From an uncultured Shinella sp. (GTDB lineage Bacteria > Pseudomonadota > Alphaproteobacteria > Rhizobiales > Rhizobiaceae): 7,591 bases of DNA. Positions within the stretch are counted from its first letter, which is position 1, and the number at the start of each line of letters is the position of its first letter. The translations under genes were made by a program, and so were the position numbers. The stretch is taken from the NCBI GenBank assembly GCA_946481465.1, contig CAMLOC010000156.1:1-7591 (forward strand). The letters run 5' to 3'. Under the pieces are notes generated by a model, which saw nothing but the letters and a program-made list of their open reading frames with translations, searched no databases and was not told the origin of the DNA. This document shows, one piece after another, positions 1-5,069 of the stretch.

Positions 1-2
1 CC

Positions 3-1106
3 GGCATGGTCGACCCCTCCATGAACATGCCGCCGGAACCGGACGACCCGGGCCTGCTCGCCCGCATGCGCGAGGGGCTCTCCGCGCTGGCGGGCGATCT
101 CGTTCCGCTGCTGCGCTACCAAAGTTTCGGCGGGGCGGCCGTGGACAGGGAAGCCGCCGCCCTCTGGCTCGGGCGCCGGGGGCTTACGCCGTCGCCGGAG
201 CGCATCTTCGTGACGCCCGGCGCCCATCCCGCGCTGCTGGCGATCTTCGGCATGCTCACCAAGCCGGGCGACACGGTGCTGTGCGAAGCCATCACCTATC
301 CGGGCATGCGCTCGATCGCCGCGCAACTGCGCCTGCGGCTCGTCGGCCTGCCGATGGACGAAAACGGCATCCTGCCGGACGCCTTCGCCGACGCTTGCGC
401 GCGCGAAGCGCCGAAGGCGATCTACCTCAATCCGACGCTGCAGAACCCGCTGACGCTGACCATGCCCGCAGAACGGCGCGCGGAGATTGCCGCAGCGGCG
501 CAGACATACAGTCTGCCGATCGTCGAGGACGATGCCTACGGTTTCATTCCGGCAGAAGGGCCGGCTCCGCTTGCCGCCCTCGCGCCGCAGCTCACCTGGT
601 ATATCGGCGGCCTGTCGAAATGCATCGGCGCGGGCCTGCGGCTCGCCTATGTGGCCGCGCCCGACGACAGCCGGGCGCTGTGGTCCTTCGCCGGCGCCAT
701 GCGGACGGGCACTGTCATGGCCTCACCCCTGACGACGGCGCTCGCCACACGCTGGATCGAAGACGGCACGGCCGACGCCATCCTCGATTTCCTCCGCACG
801 GAGGCACAGGCGCGCCAGGCGCTCGCCGCCTGTCTCCTGCCCGGCGGCTACCGCGCCGATCCGCTCAGCTTCAACATCTGGCTGCCCCTGCCGCAGGGCT
901 GGACGCGCTCCACCTTCGGCGCCCACATGCGGGCCTGCGGCCTCGGCGTGATGGCCAGCGATGCCTTCGCGGTCGACGGCACGCCGCCCGAGGCGGTGCG
1001 GGTCGGCCTCGGTGGCCCGGTAACGCGCCCGCAACTCCAGGCCGCCCTCGAATTCATGGCCCATGCCCTCGAAGGGCCACCGGAGATGGCCGGCTCCTTC
1101 TTCTGA
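3..1106 (+). CDS. MocR-family PLP-dependent aminotransferase/regulator, C-terminal part (5' truncated)
   Basis: This is the fold-type I aminotransferase domain of a MocR (GntR-family) transcription factor or a closely related class I/II aminotransferase. Numbering from the Met at base 6, it shows the substrate-side Asn-Pro in LNPTLQNP (142-148), the cofactor-binding EDDAY (174-178), and the Schiff-base lysine K205 in LSKCIGAGLRLAY. A late VRVGLGG segment probably supplies the carboxylate-binding arginine. The frame is open to the window edge, and the first residues (DPSMNMPPEPDDP) look like the segment that follows the winged-helix DNA-binding domain and linker in MocR proteins. The gene therefore very likely starts upstream, and the Met at base 6 is not its start. 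MocR proteins usually use PLP or a PLP adduct as effector and often control adjacent genes; the target is not visible here. The aminotransferase fold is certain; the MocR assignment is inferred because the HTH lies outside the window. A free-standing aminotransferase is the alternative. Confidence 0.88.
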   Translation, partial: GMVDPSMNMPPEPDDPGLLARMREGLSALAGDLVPLLRYQSFGGAAVDREAAALWLGRRGLTPSPERIFVTPGAHPALLAIFGMLTKPGDTVLCEAITYPGMRSIAAQLRLRLVGLPMDENGILPDAFADACAREAPKAIYLNPTLQNPLTLTMPAERRAEIAAAAQTYSLPIVEDDAYGFIPAEGPAPLAALAPQLTWYIGGLSKCIGAGLRLAYVAAPDDSRALWSFAGAMRTGTVMASPLTTALATRWIEDGTADAILDFLRTEAQARQALAACLLPGGYRADPLSFNIWLPLPQGWTRSTFGAHMRACGLGVMASDAFAVDGTPPEAVRVGLGGPVTRPQLQAALEFMAHALEGPPEMAGSFF

Positions 1107-1110
1107 TCCC

Positions 1111-1121
1111 GTAGGTCCTAC
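1111..1121. repeat. Short inverted repeat just after the MocR stop codon
   Basis: GTAGG-T-CCTAC is a perfect inverted repeat with 5-bp arms and a 1-nt centre, beginning 5 bases after the stop codon. Flanking GATC on both sides extends it to an imperfect palindrome of about 22 bp. A 1-nt loop and the lack of a T-run make it a poor intrinsic terminator, so a protein-binding site is equally possible. No function is claimed. Confidence 0.3.
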
Positions 1122-1189
1122 CGATCCGGTTGTCCGCCCGCGCGGCGGCATGCGTTCACGCGCCTGCGTCAGTATGTCTGCTGGACAGA

Positions 1190-1216
1190 TTGACCGCATG
1201 ATTGCATCTATATGAA
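1190..1216 (+). promoter_or_regulatory. Candidate promoter of the DUF983 gene
   Basis: A TTGACC -35-like hexamer (1190-1195) is followed after 15 bp by TATGAA (1211-1216), leaving roughly 35 nt of leader before the chosen start at 1259. The spacer is shorter than the optimal 17 bp. The local sequence is AT-rich against a GC-rich background, which favours a promoter, but this is a by-eye match only. Confidence 0.35.
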
Positions 1217-1224
1217 TGCATTCA
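1213..1224. promoter_or_regulatory. Perfect 12-bp palindrome overlapping the candidate -10, possible operator
   Basis: TGAATGCATTCA is fully self-complementary and overlaps the candidate -10 hexamer. Just downstream, TGAACGG occurs twice (1226-1232 and 1235-1241) with a 9-bp period, close to one helical turn. A palindrome on a -10 is the usual place for a repressor site. No known regulator motif is recognised, so the operator role is inference. Confidence 0.35.
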
Positions 1225-1258
1225 ATGAACGGATTGAACGGAGAAAGAGGTGCCAGCC

Positions 1259-1645
1259 ATGAATGAGACCTATCCTCACCTGCCGCCCATGCAAACCGGC
1301 ATCCGGGGTCGCTGCCCGCGCTGCGGCCAGGGGCATCTCTTCAAGGGCTTCCTGACCCTCGCGCCGAAATGCGAGGCCTGCGGCCTCGACTATTCCTTCG
1401 CCGATCCGGCCGATGGCCCAGCCTTCTTCGTCATCTGCTTCGCCTGCGTGCCGAGCGTGCTGCTCGCCGTCTGGCTGGAGGTCGCCTTCAGCGCCTCGCT
1501 GCTGACGCAGATGCTCATCACCGGTCCCTTCATGCTGTTGACCTGCATACCGCCGCTCCGCCCGCTCAAGGGATGGCTGGTCGCCAGCCAGTATTTCTAC
1601 AAGGCCGAAGAGGGCAAGGTCGTCCGCCGGCAGGCCGGCACCTGA
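1259..1645 (+). CDS. DUF983 family membrane protein with N-terminal zinc ribbon
   Basis: This 128-aa protein fits DUF983, a small alphaproteobacterial membrane family of unknown function. Two Cys-x2-Cys pairs, C19/C22 (CPRC) and C38/C41 (CEAC), form a probable zinc ribbon. Two hydrophobic segments follow, at about residues 54-78 and 82-100, then a short basic cytoplasmic-like tail (VVRRQAGT). The ATG at 1259 is chosen because AGAGG at 1246-1250 lies 8 nt upstream. An in-frame GTG at 1250 would add three residues but overlaps that Shine-Dalgarno sequence. The gene stands alone, 152 bp after the MocR gene, with its own candidate promoter. The family assignment rests on the paired CxxC motifs, the length and the two helices. 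The biochemical role is unknown; the zinc ribbon suggests interaction with protein or nucleic acid at the membrane. Confidence 0.87.
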   Translation: MNETYPHLPPMQTGIRGRCPRCGQGHLFKGFLTLAPKCEACGLDYSFADPADGPAFFVICFACVPSVLLAVWLEVAFSASLLTQMLITGPFMLLTCIPPLRPLKGWLVASQYFYKAEEGKVVRRQAGT

Positions 1646-1694
1646 CGCGGGAAGGGGAGGGGCTCTCATCGCAAAGGCATGGCCGCGCCGCACC

Positions 1695-1714
1695 GGCGGC
1701 GTTTCCACGCCGCC
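1695..1714 (+). terminator. GC-rich hairpin downstream of the DUF983 gene (weak terminator candidate)
   Basis: GGCGGCGT and ACGCCGCC form a perfect 8-bp stem with a TTCC loop, 49 bases after the DUF983 stop. It would be a stable RNA hairpin, but no T-run follows, so efficient Rho-independent termination is doubtful. It may instead protect the 3' end or be part of the adjacent repeat element. Confidence 0.4.
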
Positions 1715-1724
1715 ACGCCTGTGC

Positions 1725-1830
1725 TAGAGCATTTCCAGCCGAAGCGAAGTCGCTTCGGCGTCGGATAATGCGGTAAAAACAAGAATCTAGATCGTTTCCG
1801 GTGAACCGGAATTCACCGGAAACGATCTAG
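1725..1830. repeat. RIME-like intergenic mosaic element with two palindromes
   Basis: Two palindromes lie side by side. The first has 10-bp arms, GCCGAAGCGA (1738-1747) and TCGCTTCGGC (1750-1759), separated by AG and flanked by outer pairs GCATT (1729-1733) and AATGC (1767-1771). A spacer containing GGTAAAAACAAGAATCT follows. The second is a perfect 19-bp-arm palindrome (1787-1805 with 1812-1830). The length of about 106 bp, the two-palindrome layout and the AGAGCATTTCC and TAAAAACAA words match from memory the Rhizobium-specific intergenic mosaic elements repeated many times in rhizobial genomes. The exact boundaries are estimated. It encodes nothing and is the main reason for placing the window in the Rhizobiaceae. 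Confidence 0.72.
1787..1830. repeat. Perfect 19-bp-arm palindrome (possible bidirectional hairpin)
   Basis: The left arm CTAGATCGTTTCCGGTGAA (1787-1805) is exactly complementary to 1812-1830, with a 6-nt CCGGAA loop. It forms the second half of the RIME-like element and ends 40 bp before the next start codon. In RNA from either strand it would be a very stable stem that could block readthrough or protect transcript ends. No T-run follows it on the plus strand. Confidence 0.7.
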
Positions 1831-1870
1831 GTGCCCGGCTCTTCGACCGGATTTCAAGGATGGGCCTTCC

Positions 1871-2365
1871 ATGAATGCAGCGCCGTATGCGGATTATGTC
1901 GCGGACCTGAGGGACCTGTTTGCGGAACTGGATCGCCATCCCGAACGCTTCCAGACCTTCAGCGCCCATCTGGAACTGGCCGTGGCAGGCGGCCTCGTCG
2001 TCTACGAGACGACGCGCCGCAAGGGCCAGACGGACAGCCTCTATTACGGCCGCCCCGCAGGCGCCGACGCCAACCGGCAGATGCCGCAGGCCTCCGCCTT
2101 TGCCGCCATCGACCGGTTCTTCGCGCTTCGCCAGTTCGTCGCCCTTACCGGGGCAGGCGAGGGCGCGCTGGATGCGCACTATCCCCATTGCGCCGTCCGC
2201 TTCTCCTATCGCAGGAAAGGCCACCCGGCCGCACGCGCCATGCTGATGGTGTTCATCGGCTTCAACGACGATGCCGACGCCGCGCACTATGTGGCCGATA
2301 GCGACCCGTCTCTCTTCGTGATCGATCGGCCCTATCGTACGGAACGCGCCCACGAATGGATCTGA
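1871..2365 (+). CDS. Hypothetical protein, unrecognised family
   Basis: I do not recognise this 164-aa protein. It looks soluble: there is no signal peptide and no membrane segment. It reads as a compact alpha/beta protein, with an N-terminal helical stretch (ADLRDLFAELDRHPERF), a central part with YYGRPAG, and a C-terminal hydrophobic strand (AMLMVFIGF, about residues 123-131) before an acidic FNDDADA segment. The start is supported by AAGGA at 1856-1860, 10 nt ahead of the ATG. Codon use resembles that of the neighbours, so it is probably a real gene. It sits 40 bp after the RIME-like palindrome and 93 bp before the antitoxin start. The toxin-antitoxin promoter lies in that second gap, so the two are probably not obligately co-transcribed. 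No function is proposed. Confidence 0.7.
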   Translation: MNAAPYADYVADLRDLFAELDRHPERFQTFSAHLELAVAGGLVVYETTRRKGQTDSLYYGRPAGADANRQMPQASAFAAIDRFFALRQFVALTGAGEGALDAHYPHCAVRFSYRRKGHPAARAMLMVFIGFNDDADAAHYVADSDPSLFVIDRPYRTERAHEWI

Positions 2366-2392
2366 GAGGACCGCCGCCCTTTCGCGCCGCCA

Positions 2393-2427
2393 TTGAACTC
2401 CGCGATACCTGACGCTATATTGCGTCA
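2393..2427 (+). promoter_or_regulatory. Promoter and probable autoregulatory operator of the RES-Xre operon
   Basis: TTGAAC (2393-2398) and TATATT (2416-2421) are separated by 17 bp. The shifted CTATAT (2415-2420) matches the common alphaproteobacterial -10. The inverted repeat TGACGC (2410-2415) / GCGTCA (2422-2427) brackets the -10 exactly. Xre antitoxins usually repress their own operon, and a palindrome over the -10 is where such a complex would bind. The sequence elements are seen directly; the repression is inferred from the family. Confidence 0.7.
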
Positions 2428-2458
2428 TAATGAATGGCAAGATCGGAAGGAAAACGCC

Positions 2459-2809
2459 ATGGGCCTTGCCCAATATGCCGACGGCGGGCTCTTCGTGCCG
2501 CGCAAGATCGCCGATGCCCTGCGCACGACCAGCGAGGAGATCGCCCGCACGGCGGGGCTGGGGAGGGACGCCGTCCAGCGCAAGGACCGTGTCCGCTCCG
2601 ACAAGACGCAACGGCGCCTGCGCGAGATGATCGAGATCGTCAACAAGGTCGAGCCGCGTTTCGGCTCCGCGCTGATGGCCTATGCCTGGTATCGCTCCGA
2701 GCCGCTTCCCGGCTTTTCCGGCCAGACGGCCATGCAACTGGTCCGCAGCGGCCGCGCGGACGACGTGCTCGACTATATCGACGCGGTCGACGCCGGCATC
2801 CACGCATAA
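2459..2809 (+). CDS. Xre/MbcA/ParS-type antitoxin of a RES-Xre toxin-antitoxin system
   Basis: This 116-aa antitoxin neutralises the RES toxin encoded next and probably represses the operon. The N-terminal half (about residues 18-45, KIADALRTTSEEIARTAGLG) is a Xre-like helix-turn-helix. The C-terminal half (about 65-116) matches the MbcA/ParS/Xre toxin-binding domain (formerly DUF2384), with the hallmark AYAWYRSEPLPGFSGQTA and a final segment that in this family inserts into the toxin active site. The ATG at 2459 is chosen because GGAAGGA (2445-2451) lies 7 nt upstream. A TTG at 2393 in the same frame would put the N-terminus across the promoter and operator, so it is rejected. The stop is 3 nt before the toxin ATG, which favours co-transcription and translational coupling. 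The length is slightly short but within the range of rhizobial homologues. Confidence 0.92.
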   Translation: MGLAQYADGGLFVPRKIADALRTTSEEIARTAGLGRDAVQRKDRVRSDKTQRRLREMIEIVNKVEPRFGSALMAYAWYRSEPLPGFSGQTAMQLVRSGRADDVLDYIDAVDAGIHA

Positions 2810-2812
2810 AAG

Positions 2813-3310
2813 ATGCGCTATCAGGGGAAACTGTACCGGGCGCTGAACCCGGTCTATGCCCGCGAGCCGCTGTCCGGGCGCGGCGCCGAGCTCTATGGCG
2901 GCCGGTTCAATCCCAAGGGCATGCCCGCGCTCTATACATCGCTGTCGATCCTGACGGCGCTGCGGGAGGCGAACCAGGTCGGCAATCTGCAGCCCACCAC
3001 CCTCGTTTCCTACGAGGCCGACATCGCGCAGGTCTTCGACTGCCGCGACGCGGAGGCGCTGGGTGCGGAAGGCTTGGATGCGGCAGCGCTCGCCGATCCG
3101 GCCTGGCGCGACCGGATGCGGGCTTCGGGAACCGCCCCGACCCAGGATCTCGCGCAGCGGCTTTCGGCCGCCGGCTATCACGGGCTGCTCGTAAAGAGCT
3201 TCGCACCGGCGGCGATGGACGACGACCTCAACCTCGTCCTGTGGACATGGGGTGACGCCCTGCCCAGCCGCCTCGTGCTGATCGACGACGAGAAGCGCCT
3301 GTCGCGGTGA
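2813..3310 (+). CDS. RES-domain toxin (NAD+-degrading) of a RES-Xre toxin-antitoxin system
   Basis: RES toxins studied so far degrade cellular NAD+ (NAD+ phosphorolysis or glycohydrolysis), stopping growth until the antitoxin returns. This 165-aa protein carries the family pattern in order: YRALNP (R9), GGRFNPKGMPALYTS (R31, Y41), ALREANQ (E52), a late LLVKSF (S129) and DDLNLVLW (N140). The conserved Arg, Tyr, Glu and late Ser that line the pocket all appear present, so the toxin is probably active. The ATG at 2813 lies 3 nt after the antitoxin stop. No strong Shine-Dalgarno is visible, so translation probably depends on coupling, which would keep toxin below antitoxin. The gene converges on the following minus-strand gene with only 6 bp between stop codons, leaving no room for a separate terminator. 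The activity is known for the family and inferred here. Confidence 0.92.
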   Translation: MRYQGKLYRALNPVYAREPLSGRGAELYGGRFNPKGMPALYTSLSILTALREANQVGNLQPTTLVSYEADIAQVFDCRDAEALGAEGLDAAALADPAWRDRMRASGTAPTQDLAQRLSAAGYHGLLVKSFAPAAMDDDLNLVLWTWGDALPSRLVLIDDEKRLSR

Positions 3311-3316
3311 GAGCGC

Positions 3317-4042
3317 CTATTCGATGACAAGGTCGGCGCAGAGCGGCAGGTGGTCCGAGGCGCTGCGGGCGAGCGGGCTGTCGTGCACGAACGTCCTGGC
3401 CACGCGGATACCGTCCCCGACGAAGATATGGTCGATGCGCAGCAACGGGAGGCGCGAGGGAAAGGTCGGCCGCGGCCGGCCGCCGGCCATTACCTGCGCA
3501 TCGCCGAAGCGCCGCACAAGCAGGCGGTAGCAGGCCGAGCGCGAGACGGCGTTGAAGTCTCCGGCAAGGACGATGCGGGACGCCGCAGGCATCTCCGCCC
3601 CCAGCCAGCCCGGCCCGATCAACGCTTCGGTCTGCCGCACGCGCTCGGCGCCGAGAAGGCCGAGATGGGTGACGAAGACCTGTAGCTTCACCCCATCGAC
3701 CGGCACCTCGACCCACAGCGCGCCGCGTGGTTCGCCCCGGGAGGGGAGGGCACCGGCCTTGACGAGCCGCGTCGGCAGCGCCGTGAGCAGGGCATCGCCG
3801 TAGCGCTCCTCCTCCAGGTGCAGCGCCGGATGGAAATGCGAGGCCATGCGCAGATGAGTGGCTATGGTCTCCGCCTGATCGATACCGCCGCTGCGGGCAC
3901 GCGCCACATCGACCTCCTGCAAGGCGATGATATCCGCCTCGCATTCGGCGATCACCGCGGCGATGCGGGCGGGATCGAGCCTGCGGTCCGTGCCGAAGCA
4001 ACTGTGCACGTTGTAGGTCGCGATCCGCAGCCGCCTCGCCAT
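3317..4042 (-). CDS. Endonuclease/exonuclease/phosphatase (EEP) family metal-dependent hydrolase, YbhP-like
   Basis: This 241-aa protein is a complete EEP (DNase I/sphingomyelinase/inositol-phosphatase fold) hydrolase. All catalytic blocks are present: N11 in ATYNVHS, E43 in LQEVD, H126 in VTHLG, D162 and N164 in AGDFNA, D204-H205 in RIDHIFV and D230-H231 in SDHLPL. These coordinate the divalent metal and activate water for phosphodiester cleavage. The substrate could be nucleic acid, a phospholipid or an inositol phosphate. The neighbouring YbhN-like and PLD genes match the E. coli ybhP-ybhO-ybhN set and point towards phospholipid metabolism, but that is context only. The start at 4042 is chosen because GAGAGGA lies 5 nt upstream; an in-frame ATG at 4138 would add 32 basic, unfamily-like residues and overlap the divergent gene. 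No signal peptide is visible. Confidence 0.9.
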   Translation of the reverse strand: MARRLRIATYNVHSCFGTDRRLDPARIAAVIAECEADIIALQEVDVARARSGGIDQAETIATHLRMASHFHPALHLEEERYGDALLTALPTRLVKAGALPSRGEPRGALWVEVPVDGVKLQVFVTHLGLLGAERVRQTEALIGPGWLGAEMPAASRIVLAGDFNAVSRSACYRLLVRRFGDAQVMAGGRPRPTFPSRLPLLRIDHIFVGDGIRVARTFVHDSPLARSASDHLPLCADLVIE

Positions 4043-4136
4043 GTCGTCCTCTCGTTGTCTGCGACGCCTTGGGAACACGAAAGCCCTCGTTTTCGTTCCG
4101 CCCCGAAGACATGAGGCCCGAAGAAACGAGGAATGC
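4043..4136. promoter_or_regulatory. Divergent intergenic region with RBS-adjacent repeats
   Basis: This 94-bp gap separates two divergent genes and must hold at least one promoter, but no convincing -35/-10 pair is seen. It contains an inverted repeat, CCTCGTTT (4085-4092) and AAACGAGG (4124-4131), whose right arm covers the GAGG ribosome binding site of the plus-strand gene. It also contains two tandem 15-bp copies (4101-4115 and 4116-4130) matching at 12 of 15 positions, sharing CCCGAAGA and GAG. Confidence 0.45.
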
Positions 4137-5069
4137 ATGAAACGAGCCCATATCCTGCAGGTCCTTGTCGCGGGCGCGGTCCTTGCCGCCGGCTGGCTCC
4201 TTTACCGCACGCTGAGCCAATATTCGTGGGCGGACATTGCAAGCTCCGTCGCCGCCATTCCCAAGGCAAACTTCGCACTCGCCCTCGCATTCGCGGCCTG
4301 CTCCTATCTCTGCCTGACGCTCTTCGATTTCTTGGCGCTGCGCTATGTCGGCAAGCCGCTCACCTATCCGCGCGCAGCGCTCGCCTCCTTCACCAGCCTT
4401 GCCATCGGCCACAATGTCGGCGTCGCCGCGCTCTCCAGCGGCGCCGTGCGCTACCGCTTCTATTCGCGCTGGGGCCTCGACGGGGAGGAGATCGCCAAGC
4501 TGATCGTCTTCTGCGGCGTGACGGTCGGCCTCGGGCTCGTCACGCTGGCCGGGCTCTGTCTTGTCCTGCTTCCCGGCACGGCCGGCAAGGTCGCGGGGCT
4601 GGGAACGGCCGCATCCGTCGCGCTTGGCCTCGCCTGCCTTACGGTCGGGTCCGCCTATCTTGCGCTTTCCGCCTTCGTGCGCGGCGAGGTGAAGGTAAGA
4701 AGCTGGCGCTTCGCCTTGCCGGAAGCGCGCCTTGCCGCCCTGCAGATCCTGGTCGGGACCGTGAACTTCGCCTTCGTCGCCGCCTGCCTCCACCAGCTTC
4801 TCGGCGACAAGGCCGGCTATATGGAAACGACGGCCGCCTATGTGGTCGGCAATCTGACGGCGCTCGTCAGCCATGTGCCGGGCGGGCTCGGCGTGCTCGA
4901 GGCGACGATCGGCTTTCTTCTGGGAGGGTCCGCCTCGATCGGCGCGCTGGTCGCCTTTCGCGTCGTCTATTTCTTCATTCCGCTGCCGCTGGGGCTGGTG
5001 TCGCTGCTCGCCAGCGAGGCCTTGCTGGGGCCGAACGGCGATGCAGGCCTGCGGGAAAGCCGGAACTGA
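4137..5069 (+). CDS. YbhN/UPF0104 (LPG synthase TM-region family) inner-membrane protein
   Basis: This 310-aa integral membrane protein belongs to the UPF0104/YbhN family, related to the flippase-like transmembrane domain of lysylphosphatidylglycerol synthase. Hydrophobic segments appear at about residues 5-23, 42-66, 83-100, 118-145, 153-178, 199-220, 226-258 and 266-297, giving roughly eight helices. The family signature HVPGGLGVLEATIGFLLG lies near residues 241-260. There is no soluble lysyltransferase domain, so it should not be called MprF. The ATG at 4137 follows ACGAGGA by 4 nt, which is a short spacing. A distant ATG at 4041 would add an arginine-rich, non-hydrophobic extension. Length agrees with E. 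coli YbhN (a little over 300 aa). Its 3' end overlaps the convergent phospholipase D gene by 103 bp. A role in lipid handling is inferred from family and neighbours. Confidence 0.87.
   Translation: MKRAHILQVLVAGAVLAAGWLLYRTLSQYSWADIASSVAAIPKANFALALAFAACSYLCLTLFDFLALRYVGKPLTYPRAALASFTSLAIGHNVGVAALSSGAVRYRFYSRWGLDGEEIAKLIVFCGVTVGLGLVTLAGLCLVLLPGTAGKVAGLGTAASVALGLACLTVGSAYLALSAFVRGEVKVRSWRFALPEARLAALQILVGTVNFAFVAACLHQLLGDKAGYMETTAAYVVGNLTALVSHVPGGLGVLEATIGFLLGGSASIGALVAFRVVYFFIPLPLGLVSLLASEALLGPNGDAGLRESRN

Noticed and set aside
281..1114. Second plus-strand frame of 277 codons inside the aminotransferase gene
   Set aside because: Arginine-rich frame-shifted reading of the MocR aminotransferase domain.
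2393..2458. TTG-initiated N-terminal extension of the antitoxin
   Set aside because: It would be translated across the -35, -10 and operator; a strong Shine-Dalgarno precedes the ATG at 2459.
1787..3181. Long minus-strand open frame (464 codons) opposite the unknown gene and the RES-Xre pair
   Set aside because: It is antisense to two confidently identified genes, spans their promoter and part of the RIME-like palindrome, and its arginine/glycine-rich translation has no recognisable domain. Long spurious frames are normal in GC-rich DNA.
4043..4138. 32-residue N-terminal extension of the EEP protein
   Set aside because: The extension is basic and unlike the family, it overlaps the divergent gene's start, and GAGAGGA precedes the internal ATG at 4042.
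4137..5069. Calling the membrane protein MprF/lysylphosphatidylglycerol synthase
   Set aside because: It has only the transmembrane part, about 310 residues; the soluble aminoacyl-transferase domain is absent, so YbhN/UPF0104 is the better label.
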